Origin: Larkinella bovis
Lineage (GTDB): Bacteria > Bacteroidota > Bacteroidia > Cytophagales > Spirosomataceae
Length of the DNA stretch: 64,000 nt
Direction: 5' to 3'
NCBI RefSeq assembly: GCF_042655385.1
Contig: NZ_JBHSMA010000010.1
Location: forward strand, 122,610 to 186,609
Shown: positions 33,095 to 42,415 of the stretch, piece by piece
Numbering within the stretch: position 1 is the first letter of the stretch
How the letters are laid out: each line of letters begins with the position of its first letter
Made by a program: the position numbers and the translations under genes
The notes under the pieces: generated by a model
Told to the model about the DNA's origin: nothing
Database searches by the model: none
What the model saw: the letters and a program-made list of their open reading frames with translations, nothing else

Positions 33095-36000
33095 GGTGTG
33101 CGGGTTGACTCGCTACGACTTGATTCTCTTTTTTATCGCTGGGCTTTACCCAGGCGATGTACAAAACCGGCACGGTGAGGAGCGCCATGATCATGGACCA
33201 CACCACCCCGACGGCAATCACACTGGCCAGCGGGCTCCACATCGGTGAGCCGGACAGGATCATGGGCAGAACGCCAATGGCGGCAGCCATGGCAGTCAGG
33301 AAAATAGGACGCAGCCGACGCTTGCCCGATTCGATGGCCGCCGTCCGGATATCCATGCCGTGCTGAAGCAATTCGTTGGTATGATCGACGAGAATGATGG
33401 CGTTCCGGACGACAATCCCCGACAGGCTAATCAGACCGACGAAAGCCGTAAATCCGAAGTTGTTACCGGTGAGGTACAGTCCGAACAGAGCGCCGAACAG
33501 GCTCAGCGGAATGGTGAGCATGACAATCGTGGCTTCTTTCAGGTTGCGGAACTGGAACAGCAGGATGAAGAAAATCAGCACCAGACTAATGACCAGGACC
33601 GTAATCATCTGGCTGAAGGTTTCCTGCTTATTGGCATATTCGCCCCCGTACTCGATACGGTACCCGGCTGGCAATTGAATTTTGGCAATGTCGGGCTGAA
33701 TTTCTTTCAGCAGTTCGGCGGGCAGAACACCGTGGTGGGTTTCGCTCTGCACGGTCAGCGTCCGAACCCCGTTGCGGTGCATGATCTTGCCGGTTTGCCA
33801 TTCGGGTTGAATAGCGGCAATCTGACGCAGCGGCACCCGGGCCTGGGTAACCGGCGATTCGAGATAGATATTCTGCAAATCGTTGGTAGTCCGGCGGTTT
33901 TGTTCGTTCAGGCGCAGGACAATATCAATACCGTTATTGCCTTCATACAGCGTCGTAACCGGCGCCCCGCTAAACCCGGTATACACCATTTGGGCAATGC
34001 TGGACGTGGTGAAACCCAGACGGTTGGCTTCGTCTTTCAGTTGAATGCTGATGCCGTAATAATCTTCCCGGAAATCGTTGCGAACCAGCGCACTACCGGG
34101 CGCTTTTTTGACAATATCCTGCACCTGCTGACCGATCTGTTTCAGGCGGTTCAGGTCTTCGCCGATGATGCGGACTTCAACCGGGGCTTTCAGGGGCTGG
34201 CCCTGCTGCATCAGTTTCACCTGCGGCATTCCTTCGGGAATCAGTTGCGCTACCTGATGCGCTAGTTCTTCCGACAGCGCTTCGGTCGTTTGCTCGGTGG
34301 TGGTGTTCACCAGAATCTGGGCGTAATTGCTGACGGGCACTTCCGGCGAAAAGTTGTAATAAAACCGGGGGGCGCTGGTACCGACAAACGTAGCAAACGA
34401 CGTCACCCGCTCATCGTTCCGAATCAGGCTTTCCATTTTCTGGATGGCGTTTTCGGTTTTTTCCAGCTTCGTACCCGTGGGCATCCAGAGTTCAACGACA
34501 AACTGGTTCCGCTCGGCCGCCGGGAAAAACTTCTGACGCACCCCACCGAAATACAGAAGGCCTGCCAGCACAATCGTAATCAGGCTGACGCCCACAATCG
34601 GGGCCGGGTGTTTAACCGACCATTCCAGGGCTGCGTTATACCCGTTCTGCATCCGGTCGAGCAGCGAAAATTTCTTTTTAGGATTGGCTTCGACACTCGG
34701 ATCGTGCAGGCCTTTTTTGATAAAGGTGTAACAAAGCAACGGAGTCAGCACCATGGCGACGATGAACGAAGCCGCCAGCGCAATCGCCACCGTCCACGGC
34801 AGGGCGTTGATGAATTCGCCCACTGCGCCGGTCAGCAGCACCATCGGCATAAAGGAAGCAATGATGGTGACCGTAGCCGCCAATACCGGGATGACCAGAT
34901 CACTGGCGCTGCGCCAGGCCGCCGTCCAGCGGTCCATTCCTTCATCGAGCAGTTCGACGTAATTATCGGCAATCACAATGGCATCGTCCACCACCATCCC
35001 CAGCACCACAATCAAAGCCGCCAGCGAAACCTGGTGCAGTTCAATCCCAAACGCGTGCATGAGCGCGAACGTCACGGCCACCGTCATCGGAATCGCCATC
35101 GCGGCCACGGCGGCAATCCGGAACGGCAGCAGCAGGATCACGACAATGACCACCGAGAAAATCGCCAGGAAAAATTCGCCGATGAAGTGCGACACGTTGG
35201 CGTCGACCATCTGCGGCTGGTTTACAATCGTGCTTAGTGTAACGTTGGCCGGTAACAGGTTGGTTACCTCCGCAATTTTCTGGTTCACTTCCTCGCCGAA
35301 CTGCACAATGTTGTTACCCTCGTGCATCTGGACGGTCAGCATCATGGCCTTGCGCCCGTTGACACTGATTTTACTCGTCGGCTCGGCATATTCCCGCTGC
35401 ACGGTGGCCACATCGCCCAGCCGCACAATGGCGCCCGATTTTGAGGCTCCGACAATCTGGTTGGCGATTTCTTTTTCGGTATTGTAATAGCCGCTGGTGT
35501 ACAGGGGCGTCTTGCTGTTCTCGGTTTTCAGATCGCCGGTTGCGCCAATGGTGTTCTGCGATTGCAGGAGCTTCACCACCTGCTGAAGGTTGACGCCGTA
35601 CTGCGAGAGTTTCTCGGAATTGGACGAAACCGTAATCTGTTCCTTCTGCTCCCCGACGCGCTTGATTTTCGAAACCGCCTTGATGGTCCGCAGGTTGTCT
35701 TCCAGTTTCTGGGTGTAGTCTTTCAATTGCGCGTAACTGGCCTCATCGCTTTCAATGCCGATCACGAGTGCTTCGGTATCCCCAAAGTCGGAGTTGACAA
35801 TCGGTCCGCGAACCCCCTGCGGTAAATCCAGTGTTTTGACCACCAGCAACTGGTGACGCAGTTTGCTCCAGAAGACATCCGGGTTCTTGACGTTCTCGCC
35901 CAGTTCGACGTTGACGACCACCATGCCGTCCTGCGTGGTCGAGTAGGTTTTGTCTTTCCGAACTTCCTCAAACTGAAACAGGTATTGTTCCAGTTTTTTC

Positions 36001-36191
36001 GTAACCTGATCTTCCACCTGGGCCGAATTCGCGCCGGGGTAATAAGCCAGTACCAGCCCCTGACGAACCGTAATTTTCGGGTCTTCCCGGCGCGGCATGG
36101 TCAGCAACGAGTTGACGCCCACCGCGAAGAGCAACAGCAACACCGACAGGGTGACCTGTTTGTATTTTAATGATGCCTGAACAAAATTCAT
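33084..36191 (-). CDS. RND efflux transporter permease
   Basis: This 1035-aa inner-membrane proton/drug antiporter has 12 predicted helices and two large periplasmic loops. The N-terminal helix is followed by TMPRREDPKITVRQGLVLAYYPGA, typical of the AcrB/MexB-like superfamily. The proton-relay pair lies in GMVVDDAIVIADNYVELLDEGMDRW (near residue 403), and the C-terminal half has the matching Asn/Lys/Thr helix region. The sequence ITVRQ at the start puts it nearer the HAE1-like subgroup than the CusA metal pumps, where Met clusters are expected. It lies 8 nt downstream of the adaptor gene and overlaps TolC, so all three are one operon. Confidence 0.94.
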   Translation of the reverse strand: MNFVQASLKYKQVTLSVLLLLFAVGVNSLLTMPRREDPKITVRQGLVLAYYPGANSAQVEDQVTKKLEQYLFQFEEVRKDKTYSTTQDGMVVVNVELGENVKNPDVFWSKLRHQLLVVKTLDLPQGVRGPIVNSDFGDTEALVIGIESDEASYAQLKDYTQKLEDNLRTIKAVSKIKRVGEQKEQITVSSNSEKLSQYGVNLQQVVKLLQSQNTIGATGDLKTENSKTPLYTSGYYNTEKEIANQIVGASKSGAIVRLGDVATVQREYAEPTSKISVNGRKAMMLTVQMHEGNNIVQFGEEVNQKIAEVTNLLPANVTLSTIVNQPQMVDANVSHFIGEFFLAIFSVVIVVILLLPFRIAAVAAMAIPMTVAVTFALMHAFGIELHQVSLAALIVVLGMVVDDAIVIADNYVELLDEGMDRWTAAWRSASDLVIPVLAATVTIIASFMPMVLLTGAVGEFINALPWTVAIALAASFIVAMVLTPLLCYTFIKKGLHDPSVEANPKKKFSLLDRMQNGYNAALEWSVKHPAPIVGVSLITIVLAGLLYFGGVRQKFFPAAERNQFVVELWMPTGTKLEKTENAIQKMESLIRNDERVTSFATFVGTSAPRFYYNFSPEVPVSNYAQILVNTTTEQTTEALSEELAHQVAQLIPEGMPQVKLMQQGQPLKAPVEVRIIGEDLNRLKQIGQQVQDIVKKAPGSALVRNDFREDYYGISIQLKDEANRLGFTTSSIAQMVYTGFSGAPVTTLYEGNNGIDIVLRLNEQNRRTTNDLQNIYLESPVTQARVPLRQIAAIQPEWQTGKIMHRNGVRTLTVQSETHHGVLPAELLKEIQPDIAKIQLPAGYRIEYGGEYANKQETFSQMITVLVISLVLIFFILLFQFRNLKEATIVMLTIPLSLFGALFGLYLTGNNFGFTAFVGLISLSGIVVRNAIILVDHTNELLQHGMDIRTAAIESGKRRLRPIFLTAMAAAIGVLPMILSGSPMWSPLASVIAVGVVWSMIMALLTVPVLYIAWVKPSDKKENQVVASQPAHHEI

Positions 36192-36199
36192 CGCTGTGG

Positions 36200-37240
36200 T
36201 TAGTTAGTGAGTGAAATCAGCGTGCCGTCGCTGAGTTTTTGCTGACCGCCCGTTACCACGACCTCGTTGGCGTTAAGCCCCGACGTAATTTCAATCTGGT
36301 TGTTGATGAGTTGCCCAACGCTCACTTTGCGTTTGAAGGCTTTCTGCCGGGCCGAATCGACCACGAATACGTAGCTCTGGTTGTCGAGATCGTGCAGCAC
36401 GGCTTCGGCGGGGAGGGTCAGCATCTCAGCTTTCTGGTTGGAAGCCAGCTTCACCTCGGCAATCATGCCGGGGCGAATCAGCTGTTTCGGATTGGGCAGT
36501 TCAATCTTGACCGTAAAGGCACGGGAGGTTACGTCGGCGGCTGAACCGACTTCGGTGATTTTTCCCGTGAATGTTTCGTTCAGGGACGACACCAGCACGG
36601 TAGCGGCTTGGCCTAGTTTAATGTTGTGCAGCTCATTTTCGGGAATGAATGCGTTGACATTGACGCGGCTGATGTCCGAAATGACGAACAGTGGGGTACC
36701 GACGCCCGTAATTTCGCCGACTTCGGCCAGCTTTTTCAGCATGACGCCACTAATCGGAGCGTATAATTTGGTATCGGAAAGATTTTTGGCCTGGAGCTGC
36801 TGCTGTGCCTGTGCCTGTTGCAGCCCAAAATTGACTTTGGCAAAATCGCTTTCACTCAGGCTGTTGCGTTCTCGCATGAGTTTCAGGCGGTTATACTCGT
36901 CGGTGACCTGGTTCACCTGCACATCGGCCATTTCCTTGGCAATGCCGTAGTTGGTGGGGTCAAGGCTGGCCAGCAGTTGGCCTTTGCGAACAAACTGACC
37001 TTCGTCGGCAGCAATGTAATTGATCTTCCCGGCGACCATAAAGCCGAGCCGGACGGTTTTACTGCCTTCAATATTTCCGCTGATGGAAATGTCGCGAGTC
37101 GCGTTCGTCTGGCTGATCCGGGAAGTAACCACCGGAATCGCCTTCGCCGTTTCGGGCGCATCCGTCGGGGTAGTTTTCGACTGGCAACCGCCCAGGAACA
37201 GGCTCGTTGTCAGGAAGAAATAGAGTTTGCTGCGTTTCAT
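36200..37240 (-). CDS. RND efflux periplasmic adaptor (membrane fusion) lipoprotein
   Basis: This 346-aa lipoprotein links the RND permease with TolC. Signal and lipobox are SLFLGGCQSK (Cys19). The barrel-sandwich (lipoyl-like) halves are GKINYIAADEGQFVRKGQLLASLD and LYAPISGVMLKKLAEVGEITGVGTPLFVI. An alpha-hairpin lies between them and the beta-barrel/MP domains follow, ending with GLNANEVVVTGGQQKLSDG. I start at the ATG at 37240 because the in-frame extension to 37306 carries no signal and lies in repeat DNA. First gene of the adaptor-permease-TolC operon. Confidence 0.92.
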   Translation of the reverse strand: MKRSKLYFFLTTSLFLGGCQSKTTPTDAPETAKAIPVVTSRISQTNATRDISISGNIEGSKTVRLGFMVAGKINYIAADEGQFVRKGQLLASLDPTNYGIAKEMADVQVNQVTDEYNRLKLMRERNSLSESDFAKVNFGLQQAQAQQQLQAKNLSDTKLYAPISGVMLKKLAEVGEITGVGTPLFVISDISRVNVNAFIPENELHNIKLGQAATVLVSSLNETFTGKITEVGSAADVTSRAFTVKIELPNPKQLIRPGMIAEVKLASNQKAEMLTLPAEAVLHDLDNQSYVFVVDSARQKAFKRKVSVGQLINNQIEITSGLNANEVVVTGGQQKLSDGTLISLTN

Positions 37241-37293
37241 TGTGTGGTTTGTGATGGTAAGAATGACGGGGCAAAATTGGCGCCGGGGCCGAA

Positions 37294-37325
37294 GCTTTCT
37301 TTTCATCTATCTTAAAAAATGAAGC
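37294..37325. repeat. 32-bp direct repeat, copy 1
   Basis: A 32-bp sequence beginning GCTTTCTTTTCATC and ending AAATGAAGC is identical at 37755-37786. Copy 1 covers the last codons and stop of the downstream-facing gene at 37307. The repeat is itself partly self-complementary (GCTT..TTTT versus AAAA..AAGC). Confidence 0.9.
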
Positions 37326-37711
37326 TTGATGGCTTTTTTTTCGACGTTCAGAAACAGCAACTGTTCCCGGACCGATGTCATGAATTCGTCCGTTCCGTAA
37401 ATAAGGATACGTAATTCTTCCCGCGTGTTGGTATTCAGGATGGCTTCGAGCGTTTCCTGCGGTACAAACGTGAGCTCAGTCGGCTGACCGGTTTCGTAAT
37501 AGGGAATGAACTGCGTCGGGAAATGGCGGCTTAAAATAGCGAGTTCCCGCTGAAAGACAGGTGGTTCGGCGGGAGAATGGTAAACCAGCGAAACATGGTT
37601 GGCCGGATGGGCAACCAGGCTGGACTTGAGGAGCGCAAACGCAGCACCCATTCCGGTTTCATCGGTGATAAACAGGAAATGGATGGTAGAAGCAGGATGA
37701 AGAGCTTGCAT
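37307..37711 (-). CDS. Stand-alone ferredoxin-reductase-type NAD-binding domain protein
   Basis: This 134-aa protein resembles only the NAD(P)-binding module of ferredoxin-NADP reductase-like flavoproteins. LFITDETGMGAAFALLKSSL corresponds to the Gly-rich nucleotide-binding loop and helix, VSLVYHSPAEPPVFQRELAILSRHF to the second strand and helix, and a late ILIYGTDEFMTSVREQLLFLNV to the closing CGP-like segment. The FAD domain is absent. It could bind a nucleotide as a partner or sensor, or be the remnant of a larger reductase. It lies between the Crp/Fnr gene and the efflux operon on the same strand and is flanked by a 32-bp direct repeat. Moderate confidence in the family. Confidence 0.6.
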   Translation of the reverse strand: MQALHPASTIHFLFITDETGMGAAFALLKSSLVAHPANHVSLVYHSPAEPPVFQRELAILSRHFPTQFIPYYETGQPTELTFVPQETLEAILNTNTREELRILIYGTDEFMTSVREQLLFLNVEKKAIKLHFLR

Positions 37712-37754
37712 GGCTTATCCGTTTTGACAGTGCAAAGGACGGCTAGTCCGGCAG

Positions 37755-37786
37755 GCTTTCTTTTCATCTATCTTAAAAAATGAAGC
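37755..37786. repeat. 32-bp direct repeat, copy 2
   Basis: Identical to 37294-37325. It lies 44 nt upstream of the NAD-binding-domain gene. Because copy 1 encodes the last residues of that gene (LHFLR plus stop), copy 2 looks like the tail of a former second gene copy lost by recombination. Confidence 0.9.
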
Positions 37787-37884
37787 CAAGGGGAAATTTA
37801 TAGATATTCCCTGACTACGGCGCCAGCGTGTGTTGTCCGGCTACTTCCGTATTGTGCGGGTAAGCTGCAATCCGTGGCGGGTCT

Positions 37885-38457
37885 TTACCGCTGCGCCCGG
37901 ATCACGCTCAGGGTTTGCTGCGTAATGCCCAGGTACGATGCAATATGGCCCAGGGGTGCGCGCAGGAGGATGTCGGGATAGGTTTCGAGCAGAATTCGGT
38001 ACCGTTCCTGGGCGGTTTGAAATTGAATGGACTGAAATCGGTCGGAGAAGGCTTTGAGCATATCGATCAGCAGTAGGCGCATCAGCTTCTCCAGCTCGTC
38101 GGATTGGTCGATGTAGTGTTCCAGTTCAGCATAGGGTATGGTTCGAATGATACTGTTTTCGAGTACTTCAACGCCGTACGGTGAATTGTTGTGGTAAAAA
38201 ATGCTTTCAATGGCCATGAAAAACGCATTTTCCGCAAAAAAGAAGTGCGTTATGTCTTTCCCTTCGTCTTTCAGGTAATACGTTCGGATTAACCCTTTTT
38301 CAACGAAAAACACCTTCTGGGAGCGGTTGCCGGGTTGCAGCAGTTTGTGGTGTTTCGGGCATTCCTCCCGTTTGAAGGCCTGTTCCAGTACGGTTTCCAT
38401 TTCCGGCAAAAGTGTTACTCTCTGTTTCAAGTAGGTAATCAGTTCCATCCAGGTCAA
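37885..38457 (-). CDS. Crp/Fnr family transcriptional regulator
   Basis: This 190-aa regulator has an N-terminal cyclic-nucleotide-binding-like beta-roll (about 25-120; motifs HHKLLQPGNRSQKVFFVEKGLIRTYYL, with FVEKGLIR typical). A dimerisation helix follows (about 125-145) and then a C-terminal winged helix whose recognition part is GHIASYLGITQQTLSVIRAQR. It has no Cys cluster, so it is not an oxygen-sensing FNR. Length and the short C-terminus are typical of Bacteroidota Crp-like proteins. It is upstream of the NAD-binding protein and efflux operon on the same strand and is a plausible local regulator. ATG at 38457; a second Met at 38448 is possible. Confidence 0.88.
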   Translation of the reverse strand: MTWMELITYLKQRVTLLPEMETVLEQAFKREECPKHHKLLQPGNRSQKVFFVEKGLIRTYYLKDEGKDITHFFFAENAFFMAIESIFYHNNSPYGVEVLENSIIRTIPYAELEHYIDQSDELEKLMRLLLIDMLKAFSDRFQSIQFQTAQERYRILLETYPDILLRAPLGHIASYLGITQQTLSVIRAQR

Positions 38458-38639
38458 AAATTAGGGTGGGACAATAGCCGGACTGGCTTTGGTACGTGCC
38501 CCAGCAAGCCGCCTTCCGGAGCCTGTAGGCAACGTGGTAAAGAACGCAATTAAATCGGGAAAACCGAATTGGGGCAGCCGGGGTGGGTGAAATTAACCGA
38601 AAAGAATACCGATCGCAGCCGTTGTCTGATAAAAAAGTG

Positions 38640-38670
38640 TTGAAAATCAATTCACTATTTTGTATCTTTA
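38640..38670 (+). promoter_or_regulatory. Bacteroidota-type promoter
   Basis: TTG at 38640-38642 and TATCTTTA at 38663-38670 are 20 nt apart; only the last base of TAnnTTTG differs. It lies about 75 nt upstream of the unknown gene at 38746. Confidence 0.5.
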
Positions 38671-38745
38671 TAACCCTTTTCGGGAATTTAACCTCTTGGT
38701 ATTCACGAACCCTGGCTAATCAAAACCGCCGACTGAAAATCCGCT

Positions 38746-39420
38746 ATGAGACGCACAAAATTTAATCCGAATCAATTTCAGATCGATTTCCTGGCTGCGT
38801 TTCGGCGTATGCTCGTTAGTCTGGGGGATTCGCAGAACTTACTCGTCAACGAAACGATTTTTGTCAAACTGAGCGATCAGTGGGAAAACAACCGGCAACT
38901 TCCGGCGGATTTGCTATTCCACAAGAGTCCGGTTGAAGCCGTGGTGTACCGGCTGTCCAAAACCGATGAGCGACTGCAGTTTCCTGAAGACCTGGTTGCG
39001 GGCGATTTGCGGGGCATTCCCGGCCTGACGGGGTTTGCGGCCAAGTTCCGGGAGCAGGGCTGGGTGATCTTGCCTAATGAACTCGCAGGGGCTTACAAAC
39101 AATTGTATCTGCATATTCTGACGGCAGCATTGGGCCTGGAGCACTTGTACGCTAATCGTACGGAACTGCTGGCCGAAGCGGAAAAAGTAGCGCTGGCGGC
39201 CCTATTGCCCGAAACCGAAATCCGGAGTTTCTTCGGTGTGCGGCTGTCGCGTTTCCCCGATAGCTTCCGGATGGATGTGTCCAACTATTTCAACCTGCCG
39301 TTTGAGTCGGTACTGAAACGGGCGCACCAACTGGAAATTATTTCCGATGCCGTGCTGGAAGGCGCTAAGAATGACGCTATCCGTACAACCCGCCGTACGC
39401 CGGTGAAGAAAGTCGCCTGA
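38746..39420 (+). CDS. Protein of unknown function (224 aa)
   Basis: This 224-aa soluble protein has no signal peptide. The N-terminus is basic (MRRTKFNPNQFQIDFLAAFRRML), the middle includes YKQLYLHILTAALGLEHLYANRTELLAEAEKVALAALLPE, and the C-terminus has VRLSRFPDSFRMDVSNYFNLPFESVLKRAHQLEIIS. That last segment resembles the helical end of ImmA/IrrE-type proteins, but no HExxH motif is present. I do not recognise the family. It has its own promoter and a strong terminator about 80 nt after the stop, and codon use is normal. Confidence 0.75.
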   Translation: MRRTKFNPNQFQIDFLAAFRRMLVSLGDSQNLLVNETIFVKLSDQWENNRQLPADLLFHKSPVEAVVYRLSKTDERLQFPEDLVAGDLRGIPGLTGFAAKFREQGWVILPNELAGAYKQLYLHILTAALGLEHLYANRTELLAEAEKVALAALLPETEIRSFFGVRLSRFPDSFRMDVSNYFNLPFESVLKRAHQLEIISDAVLEGAKNDAIRTTRRTPVKKVA

Positions 39421-39851
39421 TTAGAAACCGTCCCAGGTTTGGATTCGCCTTGTTGTTGAGTAGGACTATTTAAAGAATATACGGTTTTTACAAAAACTTT
39501 TTGTGCCATCTGTTGGAAATCGACAGATGGCACATTTTTTTTGCTAAAAACTACTAAGTCAATAGATTTTAAGTGGTATAAATCCCTATAGTCTATCTAA
39601 TGGAGTAGTTAGTACTTGTCAATCAATCAACCACCAATGAGAAATTCACGATCTGCTTTTTCCTGTCAAAACTCCTGTTGGCCGTATCGCCGTTAAGTTA
39701 CCCCCCTGATTATCCTTAAATAACCTTCATCACCAGTTGAATACGTTTCGCATCATTGCCTATAATATCTATAGATCTTATAGTAAAATGGAAATGTAAC
39801 TAAAATTTTCTGAGAAGGCGCAAGCGAATTAACACCAAACACGGTTTTACA
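39421..39851 (+). other. Regulatory region upstream of the TonB receptor
   Basis: After the terminator at 39503-39542 the DNA is AT-rich with no gene; a 19-codon frame at 39638 is probably chance. A TTGAAT (39736-39741) and TATAAT (39760-39765) pair, 18 nt apart, resembles an E. coli-type promoter more than the Bacteroidota pattern. A near-palindrome CTATAGATCTTATAG follows it. Confidence 0.45.
39503..39542 (+). terminator. Rho-independent terminator
   Basis: A perfect 11-bp stem, GTGCCATCTGT (39503-39513) with ACAGATGGCAC (39523-39533), has a 9-nt loop and is followed by ATTTTTTTT. Confidence 0.92.
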
Positions 39852-42413
39852 ATGAAACAATTTTTCAAGTTTATATTTTGGATAGGGGTGATCTTATTAC
39901 CTCTGGTGGCGGCCGCCCAGCAACCCACGATCAACGCAACGATTTCCGGTAAGGTGCTCGATGCCACCAACAATGAACCCCTGGTGGGAGCAACGGTTAC
40001 CATCAAAGGAACGACTAATGGGGATGCGACGGATGCCAATGGCGAGTTTAACCTGGTTACGGGTCAAAAACTCCCCTTTACTTTAATCGTTACGTTTGTT
40101 GGCTACATCAAAAAGGAAGTCTTGATCAACGGAAGCAATGTGGAAATCAAGCTTGATCCAACCACCACGCAGCTGGAAGACGTTGTGATTTCCTCGCGTC
40201 GTCGCCAGGAGTCGGCCCAGGAGGTACCGATTCCCATTTCGGTGATCGGGGGGCAGCGGGCCGAAGATGCCGGTGCCTTTACCGTAAACCGTCTCAAGGA
40301 GTTGGTGCCTACGGTTCAGTTATACGCATCCAATGCCCGGAATACTACGCTGAACATTCGTGGGTTGGGATCGACCTACGGGTTGACCAACGACGGAGTG
40401 GATCCGGGCGTGGGTTTCTACGTAGACGGTGTTTACTACGCGCGTCCGGCGGCCACGGCACTCGATTTTATCGACATCGAACGCGTTGAGGTCCTGCGCG
40501 GACCCCAGGGAACGCTTTTCGGAAAAAACACCACGGCGGGGGCATTCAATATTACAACGCGGGGGGCTGGCTTTACGCCCGGTGGCAACTTTGAATTGAG
40601 CTATGGTAACCTGGGTTTCATCCAGGCGAAGGGATCGGTGACGGGTCCGCTGAGCAAAAAACTGGCGGCTCGTGTTTCGTTCACGGGAACCCAGCGGAAC
40701 GGCACGTTCTTTAATGTGCACACGCAGTTGCCTATCAACGATATCAATAACATCGGGGTCAGGGGGCAATTATTGTATACGCCCAGCGATAACGTAAAAA
40801 TCACGCTGATCGGCGATGTTTCGGATCAGAAACCCACGGGTTACGGCTGGCCGGTTGCGGGCGTGGTGACTACCCAGCGGGCCGCTTATCGCCAGTTTAA
40901 CGCCATTATTGCCGATTTAGGTTATACGCTGCCTTACAAGAGCGCCTTCGAACGGAAACTGGATCTGGATACGCCTTCCAAGGCCGATAACCAGTTGGGG
41001 GGCGTTTCGGCCAACGCCGATATTAAAATCGGGAACGGCACCCTGACCGCTACATCGGCCTGGCGGTACTGGAAATGGACGCCTTTAAATGACCGCGATT
41101 ATATTGGATTGCCGGTCTTTACGATTTCTTCGGGTAATTCCGTACACGACCAGTGGTCGCAGGAAATCCGCTATTCCGGGAAGGTTTCTCCGAAACTGAG
41201 TGGGGTAGTGGGTTTATTTGGCCTTTGGCAAGACCTGAAATCAGACCCGGTACAAACGGAAGAAGCCGGTTCAGCGCAGTGGCGGTTTGCCCAGAGTACC
41301 ACCAGCCCGCTCTGGAATACACCCGGGTTGTTCGACAACTTTGGTATCCGCACCACCAACCAAATCAAGAGCACGAGTCTGGCCATCTTCGCGCAGGCAG
41401 ACTGGGCCGTGACGGATAAACTGCATGTGATGCCGGGGGTACGTTACAACTATGACAAAAAGGTAGTGGATTACAGCCGGGTGACGTATGGTGGTTTGCA
41501 AACCACCGACCCCGCCCTGCTCGCCCTGAAAAACGGTGTTTATACCAACCAGGCTTTTAACACGGATTACGCCAAAGGAAATTTCTCCGGGCAACTGTCG
41601 GTCCAATATAGAGCCACTGCCAATTTTAATGCGTATGCTACCTATTCGATTGGTTTTAAGCCAATTGGGGTTAATGTGGGCGGTTTGCCTACGGCAAATG
41701 GACAGGTGTTGGTTGATCTGGCTAATGTGAAGCCCGAATACGTGGATCACAAGGAGTTTGGTATAAAAACCAAACCGTCGGGAAATTCGGTCCTGAACCT
41801 GACGATCTATCGTTCGGATATCAAAGATTACCAAACGCAGGTGCAGACGCCGGAACCGGGTGTAAACCGGGGGTACCTGGCCAATGCGGAGAAAGTGCGG
41901 GTGCAGGGAATCGAACTGGATGGGAATGTCCGCTTTACCAACCTGGTCCTGAATGCCGCTGTTGCTTACACCGATGGTAAATATGTACGGTTTATCAATG
42001 CGCCGGTGCCGCTGGAAGAAGTGGGAGGACCGCAAGCGTTTAAGGATATTTCGGGTGGCCGACTTCCGGGGATCTCTAAGTGGTCGGGTTCGATAGGGGG
42101 TGAAGTAACCACCCGGGGAACATTCGTTGGCCTTAAAGGAATTTACTTTTTAGGTGTTGATGAATTTTTTCGGTCGGAATTTTCTTCAAGTCCATCGCCT
42201 TCAAAGTATCTGAATATTGATGGCTATGCACTGACTAATGCCCGGCTGGGTTTCAGAGCTTCCAACGGCCTTACCTTCTTCTTGTGGGGGAGAAATATCT
42301 TCAACAAGGACTATTATGAGCAGCTATTGGCGGCTCCCGGAAGCTACGGACAATATGCCGGCATCGTGGGCGACCAACGTACTTACGGCGTAACCATACG
42401 GTTTACGTACTAG
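39852..42413 (+). CDS. TonB-dependent receptor with carboxypeptidase-like N-terminal domain
   Basis: This 853-aa outer-membrane receptor has a signal peptide (1-22, ending AAAQ). A carboxypeptidase-regulatory-like domain follows (about 30-105; ISGKVLDATNNEPLVGATVTIKGT...DANGEFNL). Then comes a plug domain (about 120-230) with STYGLTNDGVDPGVGFYVDGVYYARPAATALDFIDIERVEVLRGPQGTLFGKNTTAGAFNITT, whose VEVLRGPQGTLFGKNTTAG block is the iron-siderophore/FpvA-type hallmark. The barrel ends in TIRFTY. No SusD-like partner is adjacent, which argues for a small-molecule or metal-chelate ligand rather than a glycan. It converges with an aldo/keto reductase across heptad element D. Confidence 0.92.
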   Translation: MKQFFKFIFWIGVILLPLVAAAQQPTINATISGKVLDATNNEPLVGATVTIKGTTNGDATDANGEFNLVTGQKLPFTLIVTFVGYIKKEVLINGSNVEIKLDPTTTQLEDVVISSRRRQESAQEVPIPISVIGGQRAEDAGAFTVNRLKELVPTVQLYASNARNTTLNIRGLGSTYGLTNDGVDPGVGFYVDGVYYARPAATALDFIDIERVEVLRGPQGTLFGKNTTAGAFNITTRGAGFTPGGNFELSYGNLGFIQAKGSVTGPLSKKLAARVSFTGTQRNGTFFNVHTQLPINDINNIGVRGQLLYTPSDNVKITLIGDVSDQKPTGYGWPVAGVVTTQRAAYRQFNAIIADLGYTLPYKSAFERKLDLDTPSKADNQLGGVSANADIKIGNGTLTATSAWRYWKWTPLNDRDYIGLPVFTISSGNSVHDQWSQEIRYSGKVSPKLSGVVGLFGLWQDLKSDPVQTEEAGSAQWRFAQSTTSPLWNTPGLFDNFGIRTTNQIKSTSLAIFAQADWAVTDKLHVMPGVRYNYDKKVVDYSRVTYGGLQTTDPALLALKNGVYTNQAFNTDYAKGNFSGQLSVQYRATANFNAYATYSIGFKPIGVNVGGLPTANGQVLVDLANVKPEYVDHKEFGIKTKPSGNSVLNLTIYRSDIKDYQTQVQTPEPGVNRGYLANAEKVRVQGIELDGNVRFTNLVLNAAVAYTDGKYVRFINAPVPLEEVGGPQAFKDISGGRLPGISKWSGSIGGEVTTRGTFVGLKGIYFLGVDEFFRSEFSSSPSPSKYLNIDGYALTNARLGFRASNGLTFFLWGRNIFNKDYYEQLLAAPGSYGQYAGIVGDQRTYGVTIRFTY

Positions 42414-42415
42414 AA

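Noticed and set aside
39638..39697. 19-codon frame upstream of the TonB receptor
   Set aside because: No sign of a leader-peptide arrangement (no codon run, no attenuator next to it); likely chance.
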